In this document: positions 46,401 to 58,960 of the stretch, piece by piece
How positions within the stretch are numbered: position 1 is the stretch's first letter
Layout of the letters: each line of letters opens with the position of its first letter
Position numbers and translations under genes: made by a program
The notes under the pieces: model-generated
What the model was told of the DNA's origin: nothing
Databases searched by the model: none
What the model saw: only the letters and a program-made list of their open reading frames with translations
Assembly: GCA_030549495.1 (NCBI GenBank)
Contig: JAUIRK010000341.1
Location: 62,001-126,000, forward strand
Reading direction: 5' to 3'
Source of the DNA: Nectonema munidae
Lineage: Eukaryota; Nematomorpha; Nectonematoida; Nectonematidae
Length of the DNA: 64,000 nt

Positions 46401-46789
46401 AGTAAACGAACGATAATGATTCGCGCATTCTTTTTCATATTTAGTAATTATTATCAAAAAGCGAAATTTTATATAACCACTGCAGTCTTGCCATTCTCTT
46501 TAACATACGCGCTGTATTATTTGTATCATGGAACAGAGTATACTTTCAATGTAATCAATCTTCCGTCTCTACTAGGGAACAGATACATTTCCTTAATTCT
46601 TCGTATTTAAAAATGATCTCAACACCTCGTGCAAATTTTCGGCGCAATTATTTGTAGTAACAGGTCTAGCACCAGTTGTATCCTTTAATATCTTTATAGA
46701 TCATTTGATTTATATTTGCACTACATAAGCAATATATAACTTTGTCCCATAAAAGTTGATAAATGGAAAAAACTGATTCTTAGGCATGC

Positions 46790-47934
46790 ATCACTAATTT
46801 TAATTGACACTTCATACGCTTTTACATTTCAATGGTAAAAGCGAAGCCCATAAATGAAATTAGCATGGCCTATTTGATATTAAAAAAATATACATATTAA
46901 ATTTAAAGGATACTTTTAAAAAGAATTTGATTGTCTATTTTCAATCAAGAAACCATTTTTATCAATAATATATCAAACCAATAATGGGACGATTAATCGG
47001 AATTGTGTTTTTTAAAAATTTCTTAGTACCTTTCGATGCCTCAGTCCCGATCTTTTTAATTTTTAGGAGTATTTAAAAAAAACCTATTTTAAAATTTTAT
47101 TTATTGATTTTTCAAATCCAAACCTCAGTAAAATAATTTAAATAAAATGTTTAACTTTACACATAAGACAGTTAAGAATTGGCATCGTACAAAACCTTGG
47201 TATCGTCCCATCACTAATCGAAACATTATCTAACAATAAAATCAAAATTTTTTAAATATATAAGATTTTCATTTTGATTAATTGCATCTCAATAAGAAAA
47301 TTTTTATTTTATAAACCCAATTTATAATGCCTCTAATCAAAAACATGGAAAATTGGATTTTTCCAAAATCACTAATTTGATTGAGAATTCCACATATTCC
47401 TACAGAAAACTTGCCAAAAATGAGTCCATAATCAGCATAGTTGCTTTAGTATAAAAAAATATTTTATTTAAAATTTGAATAATTTTCTTTGGCGATAATT
47501 TCAGGCGTTAACCGTAAATTTGATTGACACTTTCAGAGATGTTCACGCCACAATTGCGAAAAGTGGGTCCAAAAATAAATCAACATGATCGATTTAGTGT
47601 GAAAAATATATTGTTTAAAATTTGAATGAAATATTTGAAGACAATTTTATCAGTAATAAAAATGTTAACAAGAAACTATGATTATTCGAAAAATTGATAT
47701 AGATGTTTGTATATATAAGTGTAATGTGTTCCAATATATATTTGATTATAACTTTTCAAGAATGTATCTAGTTGAAAAAAATGTAGATTTGATTTTGATT
47801 GACAGTTTTTGACATGATAGGGTCATTTCAGGAAAAGACGAAGTTTGAGGGCATATAATAATAATTCAGCTAATTTTATACATTAAAAGCTATAGTTGAA
47901 GGGTTGCTAAAATACCCGTCACTAATAGAGTTAA
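46790..47934 (-). mobile_element. 4.2-kb TTAA element, copy F (inverted, truncated)
   Basis: In reverse complement it begins at 47930 with a changed terminal repeat (ACTAATAGAG, TTAA at 47931-47934). It continues through GTCAAAAACTGTCAATC-type sequence at about 47800 and several left-array units, with ATAAATGAAATTAGCATGGC near 46853-46872. The core and right array are absent. A hAT MITE has inserted at 46982-47216. Confidence 0.65.
46982..47216. mobile_element. Short hAT MITE related to the 13-kb element
   Basis: TAATGGGACGATTAATCGG on the left and ATCGTCCCATCACTA on the right match the ends at 17885 and 30936. Flanks ATCAAACC and ATCGAAAC agree at 6 of 8 bases. Confidence 0.65.
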
Positions 47935-48096
47935 AACATATTTCTACATAAATTATGTATATTTTATTAAATACACCCTTCCTCCCAAAAAAGAATTTGT
48001 CCCCTCCTCCCTGATAATTTCAACGATGTCCGCTCTTGACTTTGTTTACTTTTGGCGATTGTAGACATGAGGAGTCATAGTCAATACCTCTATTCT

Positions 48097-48205
48097 GACA
48101 AAATATTCTTGGGACATGCATCATTCTTTCTACTAGCACGTATTTACACTTCAACCATCAATCACCATTTCACATATATGAAATACTGCGCTATATCAAT
48201 GTTAT
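48097..48205. repeat. 109-bp module, first copy
   Basis: GACAAAATATTCTTGGGACA to TATATCAATGTTAT. A nearly identical direct copy is at 51384-51493. The content is unknown. Confidence 0.85.
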
Positions 48206-48379
48206 ATGAGATATTTGTTTGCAAAAATATTCAACATAGAGCATATAATTTGCAAACTAGCATTTCTTGTGTAGCGTATCCATTATATCTTGCACAGCCC
48301 ATAGAAGTGATATTTTTAACCCACTTTTTGTTTTTAGAATTTTGAAAAACATTTCAATTCATATTTGCACAATGTTATA

Positions 48380-48722
48380 CATTCAAATGCTATGATATAA
48401 AATAAAGGGGTGGGTAAAGGTAAAGTACCGTGGGGTGTTCCATCGAAAAGGATGCCCTCAAAAGTCATAGTCGACTTCGAAGTATGAGAAAGTAGGTTTG
48501 ATGTGGGATCGAACCCAAGACCTTGAGTTATCGAAACCCAGTATCTAACCAACCTTACTCACGCTATGTTCATGTTTCACCCATATAACTCGAAAATAAA
48601 ATACAATTATAGTATGCATACATATAGCTTGTATCGAACTATGAGCAAAGTAGGCTTGATGCGGGATCGAACCCAAGACCTTGAGTTATTGAAACCCAGT
48701 ATCTAACCAACCTTACTCACTC
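48380..48722 (-). repeat. Pair of tRNA-derived SINE copies
   Basis: On the minus strand both copies have GTTGGTTAGATACTGGG (A-box side) and GGTTCGATCCC (B box; 48505-48515 and 48663-48673), with the same spacing of about 36 bases between. The first copy adds a tail with GGAACACCCCACGGTACTTT. Lack of acceptor-stem pairing argues against true tRNA genes. Confidence 0.6.
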
Positions 48723-48739
48723 CCCTCAAATAAAATAAA

Positions 48740-49660
48740 GGATATAAGAAAGATATAGGCATCCGTCATTTTGTAAAATTTTTCATCAAGCTATTTTATT
48801 TTAATTCTAAATATATTTTTGTACTTTTTAAAAATAATCATTTTCAGTGTACAATTTTTTTTATATCAAATTTGTTGAATAAATCAGACAACCGGAAATA
48901 ATTATAGAAAGTAAAAAATAGAATAATGAAAAATCGCTTTGCCTACCTACATAAGCGAAAAACACTTTTAATTAAAAAAGTTATTACTTCATACTTTTAA
49001 TTTGGGGTTTTCATAATTTTAAGTCGTATTGCATCCTTATTTTTGTGCACCAATTTCTAAAAAGTAAGGCCTTTTTGGTACTCTGTAAGGAGGCAAACGC
49101 GATATTTCATTCTTAAATTAATACCATATGGATAAAATACCATTTGTTGAAAAGTAGAAGCAATTTTAATACTTAGAATTTTACATTAATAAATTATAAT
49201 GTAAAAGCATGAGTTTTTCTCTTCTAATTTATTTCTTCTGACAGTAAATTTGTCTACCATAACTAAAAAGATCTTCACTTCCAATGGATAGAGGAGGGCA
49301 GGATAAATATTTGGAACTTGGCTTTTTGTTTTTCCACCATTCAAGTGGAATTTCTTCATTCATTTTAAAAGCATAAAAAAGTCAAATTAAAAACTTTTTT
49401 CTCCTTTGAATCATTTTTTATGCATGAAATCAAAGGCCTTTATACACTTTCTAAACTAACAATATAAACTTATACTTTTAAAACTTAAGTTTATGGGCTC
49501 GGCTCAAAAACTTCATTTTAAGTGTTGCAAGTAAAAATATGGCGGCATTTTAAATTTTGAAGACTTGCACAGATTCGAACAGATACAGAGTTGTAATCGG
49601 ATCGGTCCCATTTCTTCAAGTATTTAGCACAGCACATGTGGCATAACTCTTTTTTTGCCA
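48740..49660. other. Region without recognised genes
   Basis: AT-rich; nothing recognised before the Tc1/mariner relic. Confidence 0.4.
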
Positions 49661-49663
49661 ATC

Positions 49664-50520
49664 ATGCCTAGAAAAACTTCATTCGAGAAAAAGAATGAAT
49701 TGATCAAGTTGGTAAGAAACCAGGATTTCAGAATCAAGAAGCTTTTAATTTCCTAAATATTAATTACTCAACTTCAAAGACAATTTTGCAAAATTTTGAA
49801 GATGATGTGGACCCAAATGTTGCTAAAAAAACATGGAGGTCACAAAAAAGTCTTACTCGACCAAGAAAAATTCTCGTACTTAGAAAGTTTGATTGAAAAT
49901 AACCCCATTGGAATAATTCATTGGAATAAATGGGACAAAAAATTCAACAAAGATTTTCTATAAAATTTCTACAAGTTGTGTTCATAATTACCTAGTGAAC
50001 ACACTGAAAGTAATGCTTAAAAAAGCAAATAGAGAAATTGACTACGTTAATCTACTAGACATTATTGAAAAACGAAAAGAGTATGCAAGGGAGTTCCAAA
50101 GCTCATCTCCTTCTTAAGAAAGCCTGATATTTTTTGATGAAAGCGGGTTTAACTTGCACTTGTCACGCTCTCAAGCTCGTTCAAAAAAGGCAAAAGAGCT
50201 AATGTTGTTGTTCCTGCCAACAATGGAAAAAACACAACATTAATTTTAGCAATCAATTGTTTCAAAGTTGTACATTTTGAAATAAATGAAAATGGAACCT
50301 GCAATAGCAAAAAGTTCTTCAAGTTCATGCAAACACTTTTGAACAAAATGGAGTTGGACGAAACAATAAATGAGGGTGCTTAGATTGTTTTAGACAATGC
50401 CAATATTCATAAATGTCGAGATGTGCAAAATCTTTTCGATTCCCAAAGTAATTATGTTTTTCATTCATGCTCAATCCTTGTGAAAATGCCTTTTCAAAAA
50501 TCCAAGCATAAGTAAAAAGT
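49664..50520 (+). pseudogene. Tc1/mariner-like transposase relic
   Basis: Begins MPRKTSFEKKNELIKLVRNQ, the helix-turn-helix start. After several breaks, near 50127-50420, comes FFDESGFNLHLSRSQARSKK (first Asp), VVPANNGKNTTLILAINC, and IVLDNANIHKCRDVQN (second Asp). These are the order and spacing of DDE_3 (Tc1/mariner, IS630-like) transposases. The third acidic residue is not clear. Multiple frame changes and stops; terminal repeats not found. Confidence 0.7.
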
Positions 50521-50577
50521 TTACTTATAAATGAAAGCAGTTCTTTATCTAACTATCAATCAATTAATTGAACAATC

Positions 50578-50717
50578 GAAAACCGATTACATTTTTGAAA
50601 CCTGAGGACTAAACTCTGTTGACCAGTTTTTGAAATGCATGACGTTTGAAGGAAATTAATTTTCAAAGCTACCGTTTTAATCAATATAAAATTGTTTTAA
50701 AATATTTATATTTTTAA
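50578..50717. repeat. ~140-bp module, first copy
   Basis: GAAAACCGATTACATTTTTG to AAATATTTATATTTTTA, with a direct copy at 51879-52018 differing at only a few bases. It follows the Tc1/mariner relic and may be part of its 3' region. Confidence 0.85.
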
Positions 50718-51174
50718 GAATTGATTTGTGAAAGTCTTCAAACAGTTTCTCCTTTAGAATGGAGTACTTTATATCGGTTTATGTTAAATAACATCAATAA
50801 TGCTGCTTTGGGCCAAAAATACATCCATGACATGTGGTACAGTTTATAATTTTTTATTTCAATAAATTTTTTTTCATTTCACTTTGTATTGAATTAAGTA
50901 ATGTTTCCTTATATTCCTTTAAAAGAAAATGTTTTTCATTATCAGACGTTACAAACATATTTTTGTGAAAATGGGAAACTTTTCACAAAAAAAAGCATAA
51001 TTCGAGTGCGATTTTAGTTTGTGTCGAAAAGTTTATATACATTTTTATTTTTCAATATCAATATTGTAGCTCAAGCACACTATGCAAAAATGTTGTCAGG
51101 AGAATTTAAGTTCAAACCCGCTTTTTCAATCTGTTTTAAAACAGACTTTTTGAGCTTAAATACAAATTTATAAA

Positions 51175-51290
51175 GGACGAACCTAAAATGAAAAAGGACG
51201 AACTTAAAATGGAAAAGGACGAACTTAAATTTGAAACGGACGAACTTAAATTGGAAAAGGACGAACTTAAATTGAAAAAGGACATTTAAA
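51175..51290 (+). repeat. 21-bp minisatellite coding heptads
   Basis: GGACGAA recurs at 51175, 51196, 51217, 51238 and 51259 and in part at 51280, exactly 21 bp apart. In the plus frame each unit reads KDELKxE, a heptad as in coiled coils; the frame closes with TAA at 51287-51289. Whether it is ever translated is unknown. Confidence 0.85.
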
Positions 51291-51383
51291 AATGGTATAA
51301 GCAAAATTAGAAATTATTGGCATTGATCGCAAAGACGTCTCCGAAACAATACATACAACACTCAAAAAACAAAGCATTGATCA

Positions 51384-51493
51384 GACAAAATATTCTTGGG
51401 ACATGCATCATTCTTTCTACTAGCACGTATTTACACTTCAACCATCAATCACCATTACACATATATGAAATACTGCAGCTATATCAATGTTAT
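51384..51493. repeat. 109-bp module, second copy
   Basis: Direct copy of 48097-48205 with about three differences. Confidence 0.85.
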
Positions 51494-51878
51494 GCAGTTA
51501 TAAACTTTTAAAAGTAGATTTAATGCAAAGAAGTAAATAATGTAATGATGATTAGAGTGAGCATCTCTATTTATCTTTTATACTCAGCCATGTCACATCA
51601 TATAACACAGTGATTCACATTTGTATTGACGACAGCCTACATGTATTTTTTTCCAGTTTATATCGGCAACCAAAATGCACAAATTTCGGTTTTCACAAAA
51701 CTCAAATGATTTTATTAAAAAAGATTGGTGATATGTAAACAGTTCCTTTATCATAAGTTTCGGTTTAAGCAAGTTTAACAACAGAAGTCAGAATTTTAAG
51801 TTTAAGACGTTTACGTGTAGAGATACTGCTGGTGCGAGTTATATACCTCTCTTATTTCAGAAAAACTGTCTGATAGAT

Positions 51879-52018
51879 GAAAACCGATTACATTTTTGAA
51901 ATCTGAGGACTAAACTCTGTTGACCAGTTTTTGAAATGCATGACGTTTGAAGGAAATTAAATTTTCAAAGCTACCGTTTTAATCAATATAAAATTGTTTT
52001 AAAATATTTATATTTTTA
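51879..52018. repeat. ~140-bp module, second copy
   Basis: Direct copy of 50578-50717. Confidence 0.85.
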
Positions 52019-52559
52019 CGAACCATCAAATCTTCAACTGTTTCGGGATAAGTGCTAAATCCTGTTTCCTTTCTTTCATGTTATCTTTTTTTGGGTAACG
52101 TTTTATGCGTGTTCATTTGTTCAATTAATTTTGATTGGCGATGAGAATGTTTGTGTTTTTAATTCTCCTTCAATTTGCTTTAATACAAAGTTATAATAAT
52201 ATAAGTTTACTATTACAGTTCAAATAATTATTATTATGAGTTATTTCAGAATCTAGTACATTAGTTTTGTTGCAATCATTTTCGAGATCAATTTTTTGAA
52301 ACTAATTTGAAAAACTTTAAATGAATACCTTTTTAACATTCAAATCAATGGAAACAAAATTTCCAAAAATGTCTTTCAACCATGTTCTTCATCCCTTTTT
52401 AAAAATTTTCACAAAAAAATAACAATTTTTTTTGTCTTTGATAAACTGAGGAACAAAGAAGACGGGGTAATGATTTTCTGGCAGTATAATGGTGTGTCGG
52501 AAACAAAGAAAAAGAGGGTAATGATAAATCAGTGAAACACAAAGCAGAAAATTTGGTAA

Positions 52560-52790
52560 AGAGCTGGATGCAAACTAATTCTAAAGACTTGCTCACATAT
52601 GCTGCTTTTTTAGATGAAAAAGTTTTGTTGAATTTTTAAATCAAATTCAGCACAACAATTTCTTCCAGTGCATCAGTTGAACAACGCTTAATTTCTATGC
52701 GAAGGAATTCCCTAACCTAAGGGCTAAAAGAGCATCTCTCATAACAACTTTGAAATGTTATTTCTTACTAAGAGAAAATAATTAGTTCAT
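52560..52790 (+). pseudogene. hAT dimerisation-domain fragment
   Basis: Frames near 52655-52785 read SSASVEQRLISMRRNSL, then LRAKRASLITT and FLLRENN. This matches the hAT C-terminal pattern (Ser-Ala-x-x-Glu-Arg, later Arg-x-Leu and helix). Frame changes are present and no N-terminal part is seen. Confidence 0.5.
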
Positions 52791-54010
52791 AACAGAAATG
52801 AATAAAAAAGAAAGGAAACAACAACTAAATTGTTCGTCTAGGTCAGTGCTTTGAGCAAAGAATACTTTGAAAATGTTGGGGGCGCTGTGAAAAGTAACGA
52901 ATTACAAGCATGAGAGTTATTTAAATTTTTTGTTGAAAGGAATATACTTTGAATCATTTATATGGTAGTTATATTTTTGAAAGCAATTTATACGAATTTC
53001 TTGAATAGAAATAAAGGAAATTATTATATAAGTATAGCTATAGATCTTGGATGTCATTAAAGTTCACATTCTTTTCCCACTTTTCGCAAGTCACTAAACA
53101 TTTTTAATCTTTCCGTCAGATTGATTGTGAGTGGATCTAGTGCTCTAAAAATGGTAAGAAATGAAAAAAGCGTAGAGATAATAGTATCAAGTATATCTAG
53201 TATGACATGCGATTGAGTAATTGATTTTTTTGAATATAATAAAAATTGATGAGTTGAGAGTATTTTTCCATTTTCATAATAACCGTTCAACGTTTAAAAA
53301 TAACTTCCGTTAAACTTCAGAAATAGTTACGAACTTATGATTAATGAAGTCAATATTTTGATATACGATCTTTAATTAACGGTACACAATAGGTAAGTTG
53401 CCGAACGAAATATATTTTTACCGGCTTTTGTTTTTCTTCTTCAAAATAATAGCAACTTCTATTTTATCAATGTTCAATCTCAAATATCACATGTATTTGA
53501 GAACAACTACTTCAAAATAACTTTTATTAGCTGTCAACAGGTAATATATGTATTACATTTAATTATAAATTTTATCTCAAAATTGTGTAATACAAATGTA
53601 GAATTGAAATAGAAATAAGGTCTGACTATGAAAAACAAGATTTTAAAAAACAAAGTGTCTAAAGTTTTTGGCGATAATCGAGAACGAATTTTTGATAAAA
53701 ACATCCTGTAGAAGAAAATGCTCTTTCGCATTCCATGAATTATTTGGAAAACAAAATAGAACTATTGTGATGCAGGGCCCACTCACCCTATTTATTTTGG
53801 GGGCTTGAGCCCCTCTCCCCCTCCAATTTTTGACCTGAGCCCCCTTCCACCACACTCAATTTTCGAAGACTCTCCACTCAATTTTTCAAGCTTAAATAAG
53901 TTTTATATGAATTACATCCGATAAAGTGCGCCTGTGAAGAAGTCTTTTCTTTGTACATTGGTAGTTTCAATAAATATATTATAAAAGTGTCTAGAGTATT
54001 TTTTGAGTGT
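52791..54010. other. Region without recognised genes
   Basis: AT-rich. A pyrimidine-rich patch at 53775-53855, with GGGGGCTTGAGCCCC (itself an inverted repeat), may be a MITE fragment. Confidence 0.35.
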
Positions 54011-54016
54011 ATGAAT

Positions 54017-54180
54017 ATTTATTCAAGCTGCTCTAACAATAGGAATCAGCACTGCATCCTGTAAGAAAAGTTTTTCGACCCTTAAAAGAGTTTTTGAACT
54101 ATTTCAATGAAAAGTCAAGAAGGCTGAATGTTTGACATGTAAATTGCTTTATTACTCTAAAAATGATATATTGTTAATAA
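54017..54180 (+). pseudogene. Second hAT dimerisation-domain fragment
   Basis: AALTIGISTASCKKSFSTLK then RVFEL resembles the LxxPxSSAxxERSFSxLKxI motif of another hAT group. Decayed and isolated. Confidence 0.45.
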
Positions 54181-54482
54181 AATGATTTTCTTCTTTCATT
54201 TTTGTTTTATACTCCTCAATCCTCATCACCTTACTTTTATGACCTTTTTTAGCTCTCGTTTCCGATGTTGATAGAATTTGCTTCCAGAAAAGAAAATTTT
54301 ATAGTATGTATTTTCATAATGTATAGTATCAGCCCCTTTGATCTCCCTCAAAAATTTTTGATTAGCGCGGGCTCTGTGATGAACCTAATGTTTTATTTAT
54401 TAATGATAAATATCAAATTAAAATTATTTATTTTTATGTAGATAAAATGGCGCTGAGACTTCATAAATAAAAGTTGTAAAGA

Positions 54483-54692
54483 AAATAAATTGAAAACGTT
54501 GAGTAAATCTTTTATTTAAAACAAAATACAAGCAATAATATTTAGGTCACACTATGACCTTCAGATGTATTATATGACGTAAAATGACGTAAAATGATCA
54601 TTTTACGTCATATAATATATCTGAAGAAAGTGACCGAAATATTATTGCTTGTATTTTGAAAAGATTTACTCAACGTTTTCAATTTATTTATT
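54483..54692. repeat. ~210-bp near-perfect palindrome
   Basis: Arms of about 100 bases. AAATTGAAAACGTTGAGTAA on the left pairs with TTACTCAACGTTTTCAATTT on the right, and AATACAAGCAATAATATTT pairs with its complement further in. The centre GACGTAAAATGATCATTTTACGTC (54586-54609) is perfect. There is little unpaired sequence, so it is a foldback MITE that would form one long hairpin. Confidence 0.88.
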
Positions 54693-55134
54693 TTTATATT
54701 TATTTTATTTGAGGCAAAATTATACATATCATTTATTGCTTTGAATGCGTGAACAATTCCGATTTTTCATCATTATAAGCAATTATATTTTAAAGTGTTG
54801 TGTATAAGACTATTTTATTTTATAAAAACAGACAAACAAGCGATAATTGTGACAAAATGTTAGAGATTGCTACTTTTGTATATTTTTACTTGTTATTCTC
54901 AAACATCGCGTAAATTTTTTTGAAACTATTATTTAGGATATTTTTCATACTTTACTATTTTACTTTCTATTATACTATAATTTTCTACACGGCAATTTAT
55001 GTACAACTAATTTGCTTCCAAAAAAGGAATTTTTTTTAGAAATTGGATCTACTTCCAAATAAGAAATTAATGCATTTTAACAAACTTTTATATTTTCCTA
55101 AAAAAACCTAAATTCGGGTATTTTTTGTAAGAAT

Positions 55135-56250
55135 TACAATCGCATCCCACAAACACAGCCAAAAACAATATGCACAAATACCTAAACAAACACATTACAC
55201 AAATGGCTTCATGAAAATAGTCTAATATTACACTTTCACGCAAGCAAGCAATGGATACAACACAATATATTTAATCTTAAAATGAATTACCAACACAGAC
55301 AAAGACCTATAAATTCTCGGAATATCGTTTTACCCCAATCTCACTTCAACAAACACACAGAAATCACGAAAGAAAAATCGAATACAACACTGAAAATCAT
55401 CAAGGCATTATTAACAGCCACGAAATGCGAAAAAACACAAAGAAGTCATCACACGTCTTATACACTAGAATAGTGAAGTACGGGTTTCAGTCTTATCAAA
55501 CACCAATGTGAAAATCTACAAAAGACATAGCAACCAGTCATTTATCCCAGACACAAACTTGCGACACCTACATACCAAACATCTATACTCCCTATCACAG
55601 AACACAAATTACACATCATCAAACTTTTGAGTCAAAGTTGCAAACAAAGAACACACACTTCATCATCTTACTTACTATGCAACCAATCCACACCGACACA
55701 TGAAAAACAGCATTTAACAATGAAAGGACTATTTTACAACACACGCGCGCAAATTCTTAGAGCGATACAACAAAATAATGCACATTGCACAGACAATAAG
55801 TCAAAAACAACCTGAACGCTCACCCGAACATACCGCATCCTCAAATACACATCTCAGAACAAACTCTATCTATCAAAACAAGACATACACTCGCATAGCA
55901 TAGCGCTAGTAAACCTTAAATTCTCTAATAATGCTTTGCTACACTTTTTATTCCAATTTTCCGTACTTATACACGACATACGTTTATTATTAAGTTTGGG
56001 CGTTTGAAGTGTTATTTTAAATTATGAGAGCCGACAAAACTAGCATCTGCCCGGGCGGCATTAAAGATAGGTACGCTACTGGAATATCTCCACAAAAGCA
56101 GCCGTCTAACACACACAAAACTCGACTCTGGCAATCAATTGTACACGCATACCCACAATGCTAACACCTCTACACAGAGAGTTTGTTTGAAGACAAATTC
56201 ACAATAGAATATAAACATCATGCAACCCAATGTTCACTGAGTTAATCTAG
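55135..56250. other. G-poor, A/C-rich island
   Basis: The plus strand is rich in A and C and poor in G (about 5% G in many 60-base lines against ~30% C), in contrast to its A/T-rich flanks. Short open frames exist (55282-55473, 55627-55815), but none is recognised. The bias resembles that of the reverse transcriptase fragment at 34075-35253, so it could be another part of such an element; unproven. Confidence 0.55.
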
Positions 56251-56947
56251 AGTCTAGACAAATTAAGATACATTCATTCTCGTTTTATTATTCCATAGCG
56301 AAATCTAGGGGATCACATGAAGAAGAAGCGCCATATACATTGTTCTGTGGACACTTTGGGGGCGTGTTTCATAAGAACTGTTTGGAGTGTTTTTATCTAT
56401 AAAAAAGGCATGTGTCTTTCTCTTTACATAATGACATAAATACTTAGTTCTAATTAATTTAATAATAAAGAGTTTTCAAAATTTCAATACTTTAATTTAA
56501 GTATTTTGCAAAACATAATATGAAGAAACAAACTAAATAAGTATTTGAGAATTAATATAACAAGCTTTGTTACAAACGCATATAAACCTACTTGCAACAT
56601 TTATAAAGACTTTTTACTCACTTTTTGAATAAATTCCAACTTTTTAAATAAACGAAAACAACTATACAGCCGCCGTCATCCTTCATAAAAATACATTGCG
56701 CTGATTTTTCTTGATAAGACCATTTTAGGGGTGAGCTTTCTTCATATCAACATTTTGGAGGTTAGCTTTCTTTGTGTGAAACATTTAGTGTGCTTGTTCT
56801 CCATGCCATCCCCTTTGCTCGAATACACAACTTTAAACAGGTATTGAACGATTTATATTCATGTAACTTCAGAGTGCAATCAGTGAGATCAGATGGAGTT
56901 GAATATATGAATATGGCCAGGGCGTATCCACAGTTGCTTTAATAGGA

Positions 56948-56968
56948 GGGGGGGGGGGGGGGGGGGGG
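56948..56968. repeat. Poly(G) tract, 21 bases
   Basis: Run of 21 G in AT-rich sequence. Confidence 0.9.
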
Positions 56969-57399
56969 AATAATTGGTGAAATAAAATAATTTGTTTCGA
57001 TTCAATTAAAACTTTTTTAAATTTTGCATAGGATGGACTTATATACCTACTTATATATTATATTTGCGATTTCCCACATGATTTAAAGTTTGAGGATGAA
57101 TTGAACACTTTCAGGATGAGTGTGGCATCTGCGTACGGAAAAATGTAGATCGTCTGCTATATAAAATTTTATTGAAAAAATGCATAGCTTTAGTAGTAAA
57201 AATTTTGGTGTTCAAAACGTTAAATGAACAGAAAATTAAGCTCATCAAAACACAAAATATTTAAAAATGATAATTATAGCAAAGGAAATTAAAAAAAGCA
57301 ATGGATAAAATATGGAACATTTGAAAAAATAATAAAAGAAAGTTAAGTGGAATAGATTTCATATCAATTTATTTATTCCATTGCAACATCTGGCAGTAT

Positions 57400-58960
57400 C
57401 ATTTTTGTCGGGTGTTTTCTGACAAACTCTACCACAACTTTATCAATTTTAATTTTAATACCTTACACTCCAGATAGGATTTTGCCTCTCCATGCAAAGG
57501 GATCGAGGATAAACCTCCCCTTCAAAATACAAGTGTCGGTGTTTACGACAATCGCCTTACAGTCTTTATCCTTAAGAGTGCACAAAGCCGCCACTCAAAC
57601 CTGGCGTAGAGCAAGATGAATGCTCGAGTAGGTTCCCATTTTTGGTGGAATAGATTCAGACGATGAGCCAGTGCTCATTAGCGAAGAGATTGAGATTAAC
57701 AATATTTCATTCGACATCTCGTGCAGAATTTGCAACTACATCACTCAGCCATGTGAAGTAGATTCGAGCGATGGGAATAAGTCAGGACGCCTTTTTACCA
57801 CAGCCTATCTTTCTTCCCTACTGAGAAATGTATAGCTAGCAATATAATGTAGCGAATACTCAAAACGGCTTCGGGTCAATTAATTTCGGCAAATTATGCA
57901 ATTATGTTTTCTTGCCAATTCACCAGTGAAGCTTCATTCACACGAGAAACTTTTATTAGCTAGTATTGAAAAACGTGTTCTCCTCTTGCCCCAAACGCCA
58001 GCTTGCATCTTTTTGATATCTGGTGCCCAAGAAAAAGAAGAAAACAAGATTCGTAGCTAATTTCATTTTTATACAACTGTTCAAGAAGCTCACGTCACTG
58101 GCTCTGGGCCAAAAGGATTTACTTGACAGAAGTATTTTATGATATTCACATTTGTCAAGGAAAACAGAGATCTCTTTGTGATAAACATGGAAAAGGAGAA
58201 ATACTATTTCAATCTTCTGGCCATGGATGTAAAAGTAGCCCAGCTAAACGAAGCGATGCTGAGATCAAGTGGCTTTAACATGTATCATCACCTACTACTA
58301 TGCGGGCCCATTTGCAAGTTCCCCTCATGGTGTGCCGTCATTCTTCAATATTCTCACCAAAACGTGTCTATCAAGAACAACCTATTTTTCCAAAAAACTT
58401 GGAATTATTTAAACAAAAAGTAAACTGATCAGTCCCGATGGTCAATAACGTGGCCAGAAGCGAAATATTTTTGCGACGCCTCTCAAACAGGCTTAGGATT
58501 TGCCACAGACGGAGACTTTTCATTCATGGTCATCGTCGATGTGAAAAAGTTGGCTTGCGTGAGAAAATTGGCAACCACGCTCCTCACTCCCAATGGTAAA
58601 GAATATTTCTATGATTTCGAGGTCACCATTGCGGCTCTGTATAAGAAGGATTCATGGACAAAGAGGCTGCCTTTATCAATGGCAATTCAGTCCAACCATG
58701 TTTTTACAAGACAAAGTCTTAATAATTTATTCTTTAAAAGAAAACCTGCCTAATGGGCCATCTACATGCCAACCCTTAGATATTTTTGAAACCATCACTT
58801 TTAATAATGGCGACAAGTTGGCTCTAACTAAAGATGCTGCAATCTCACTGACAGCAATAAGATCCACCATGAAGTTATGATCTGATAAATTGGTTAGCCA
58901 TCCGCCTAACATGAAAACCAATCATATCATCTCAGACCAAAGATTTCACCTGGTGTAAAT
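57400..58960 (+). mobile_element. Decayed retroelement-like coding region (fossil)
   Basis: A stretch of higher GC with short coding-like frames, including FGGIDSDDEPVLISEEIEIN (about 57639-57698) and CRICNYITQPCEVDSSDGN. Near 58440-58530, WPEAKYFCDASQTGLGFATD resembles the start of an RNase H domain. No repeats at its ends were found. It is broken in several places and the family is not settled. Confidence 0.35.

Noticed and set aside
45822-46610. Several short frames rich in Phe, Tyr, Leu and Ile after Csk
   Set aside because: They overlap in different frames in pyrimidine-rich 3' UTR sequence and have no recognisable motifs.
51080-51304. Minus-strand frame with FKFVLF repeats
   Set aside because: Antisense of the 21-bp minisatellite; the plus-strand heptads are the more meaningful reading, and neither is shown to be a gene.
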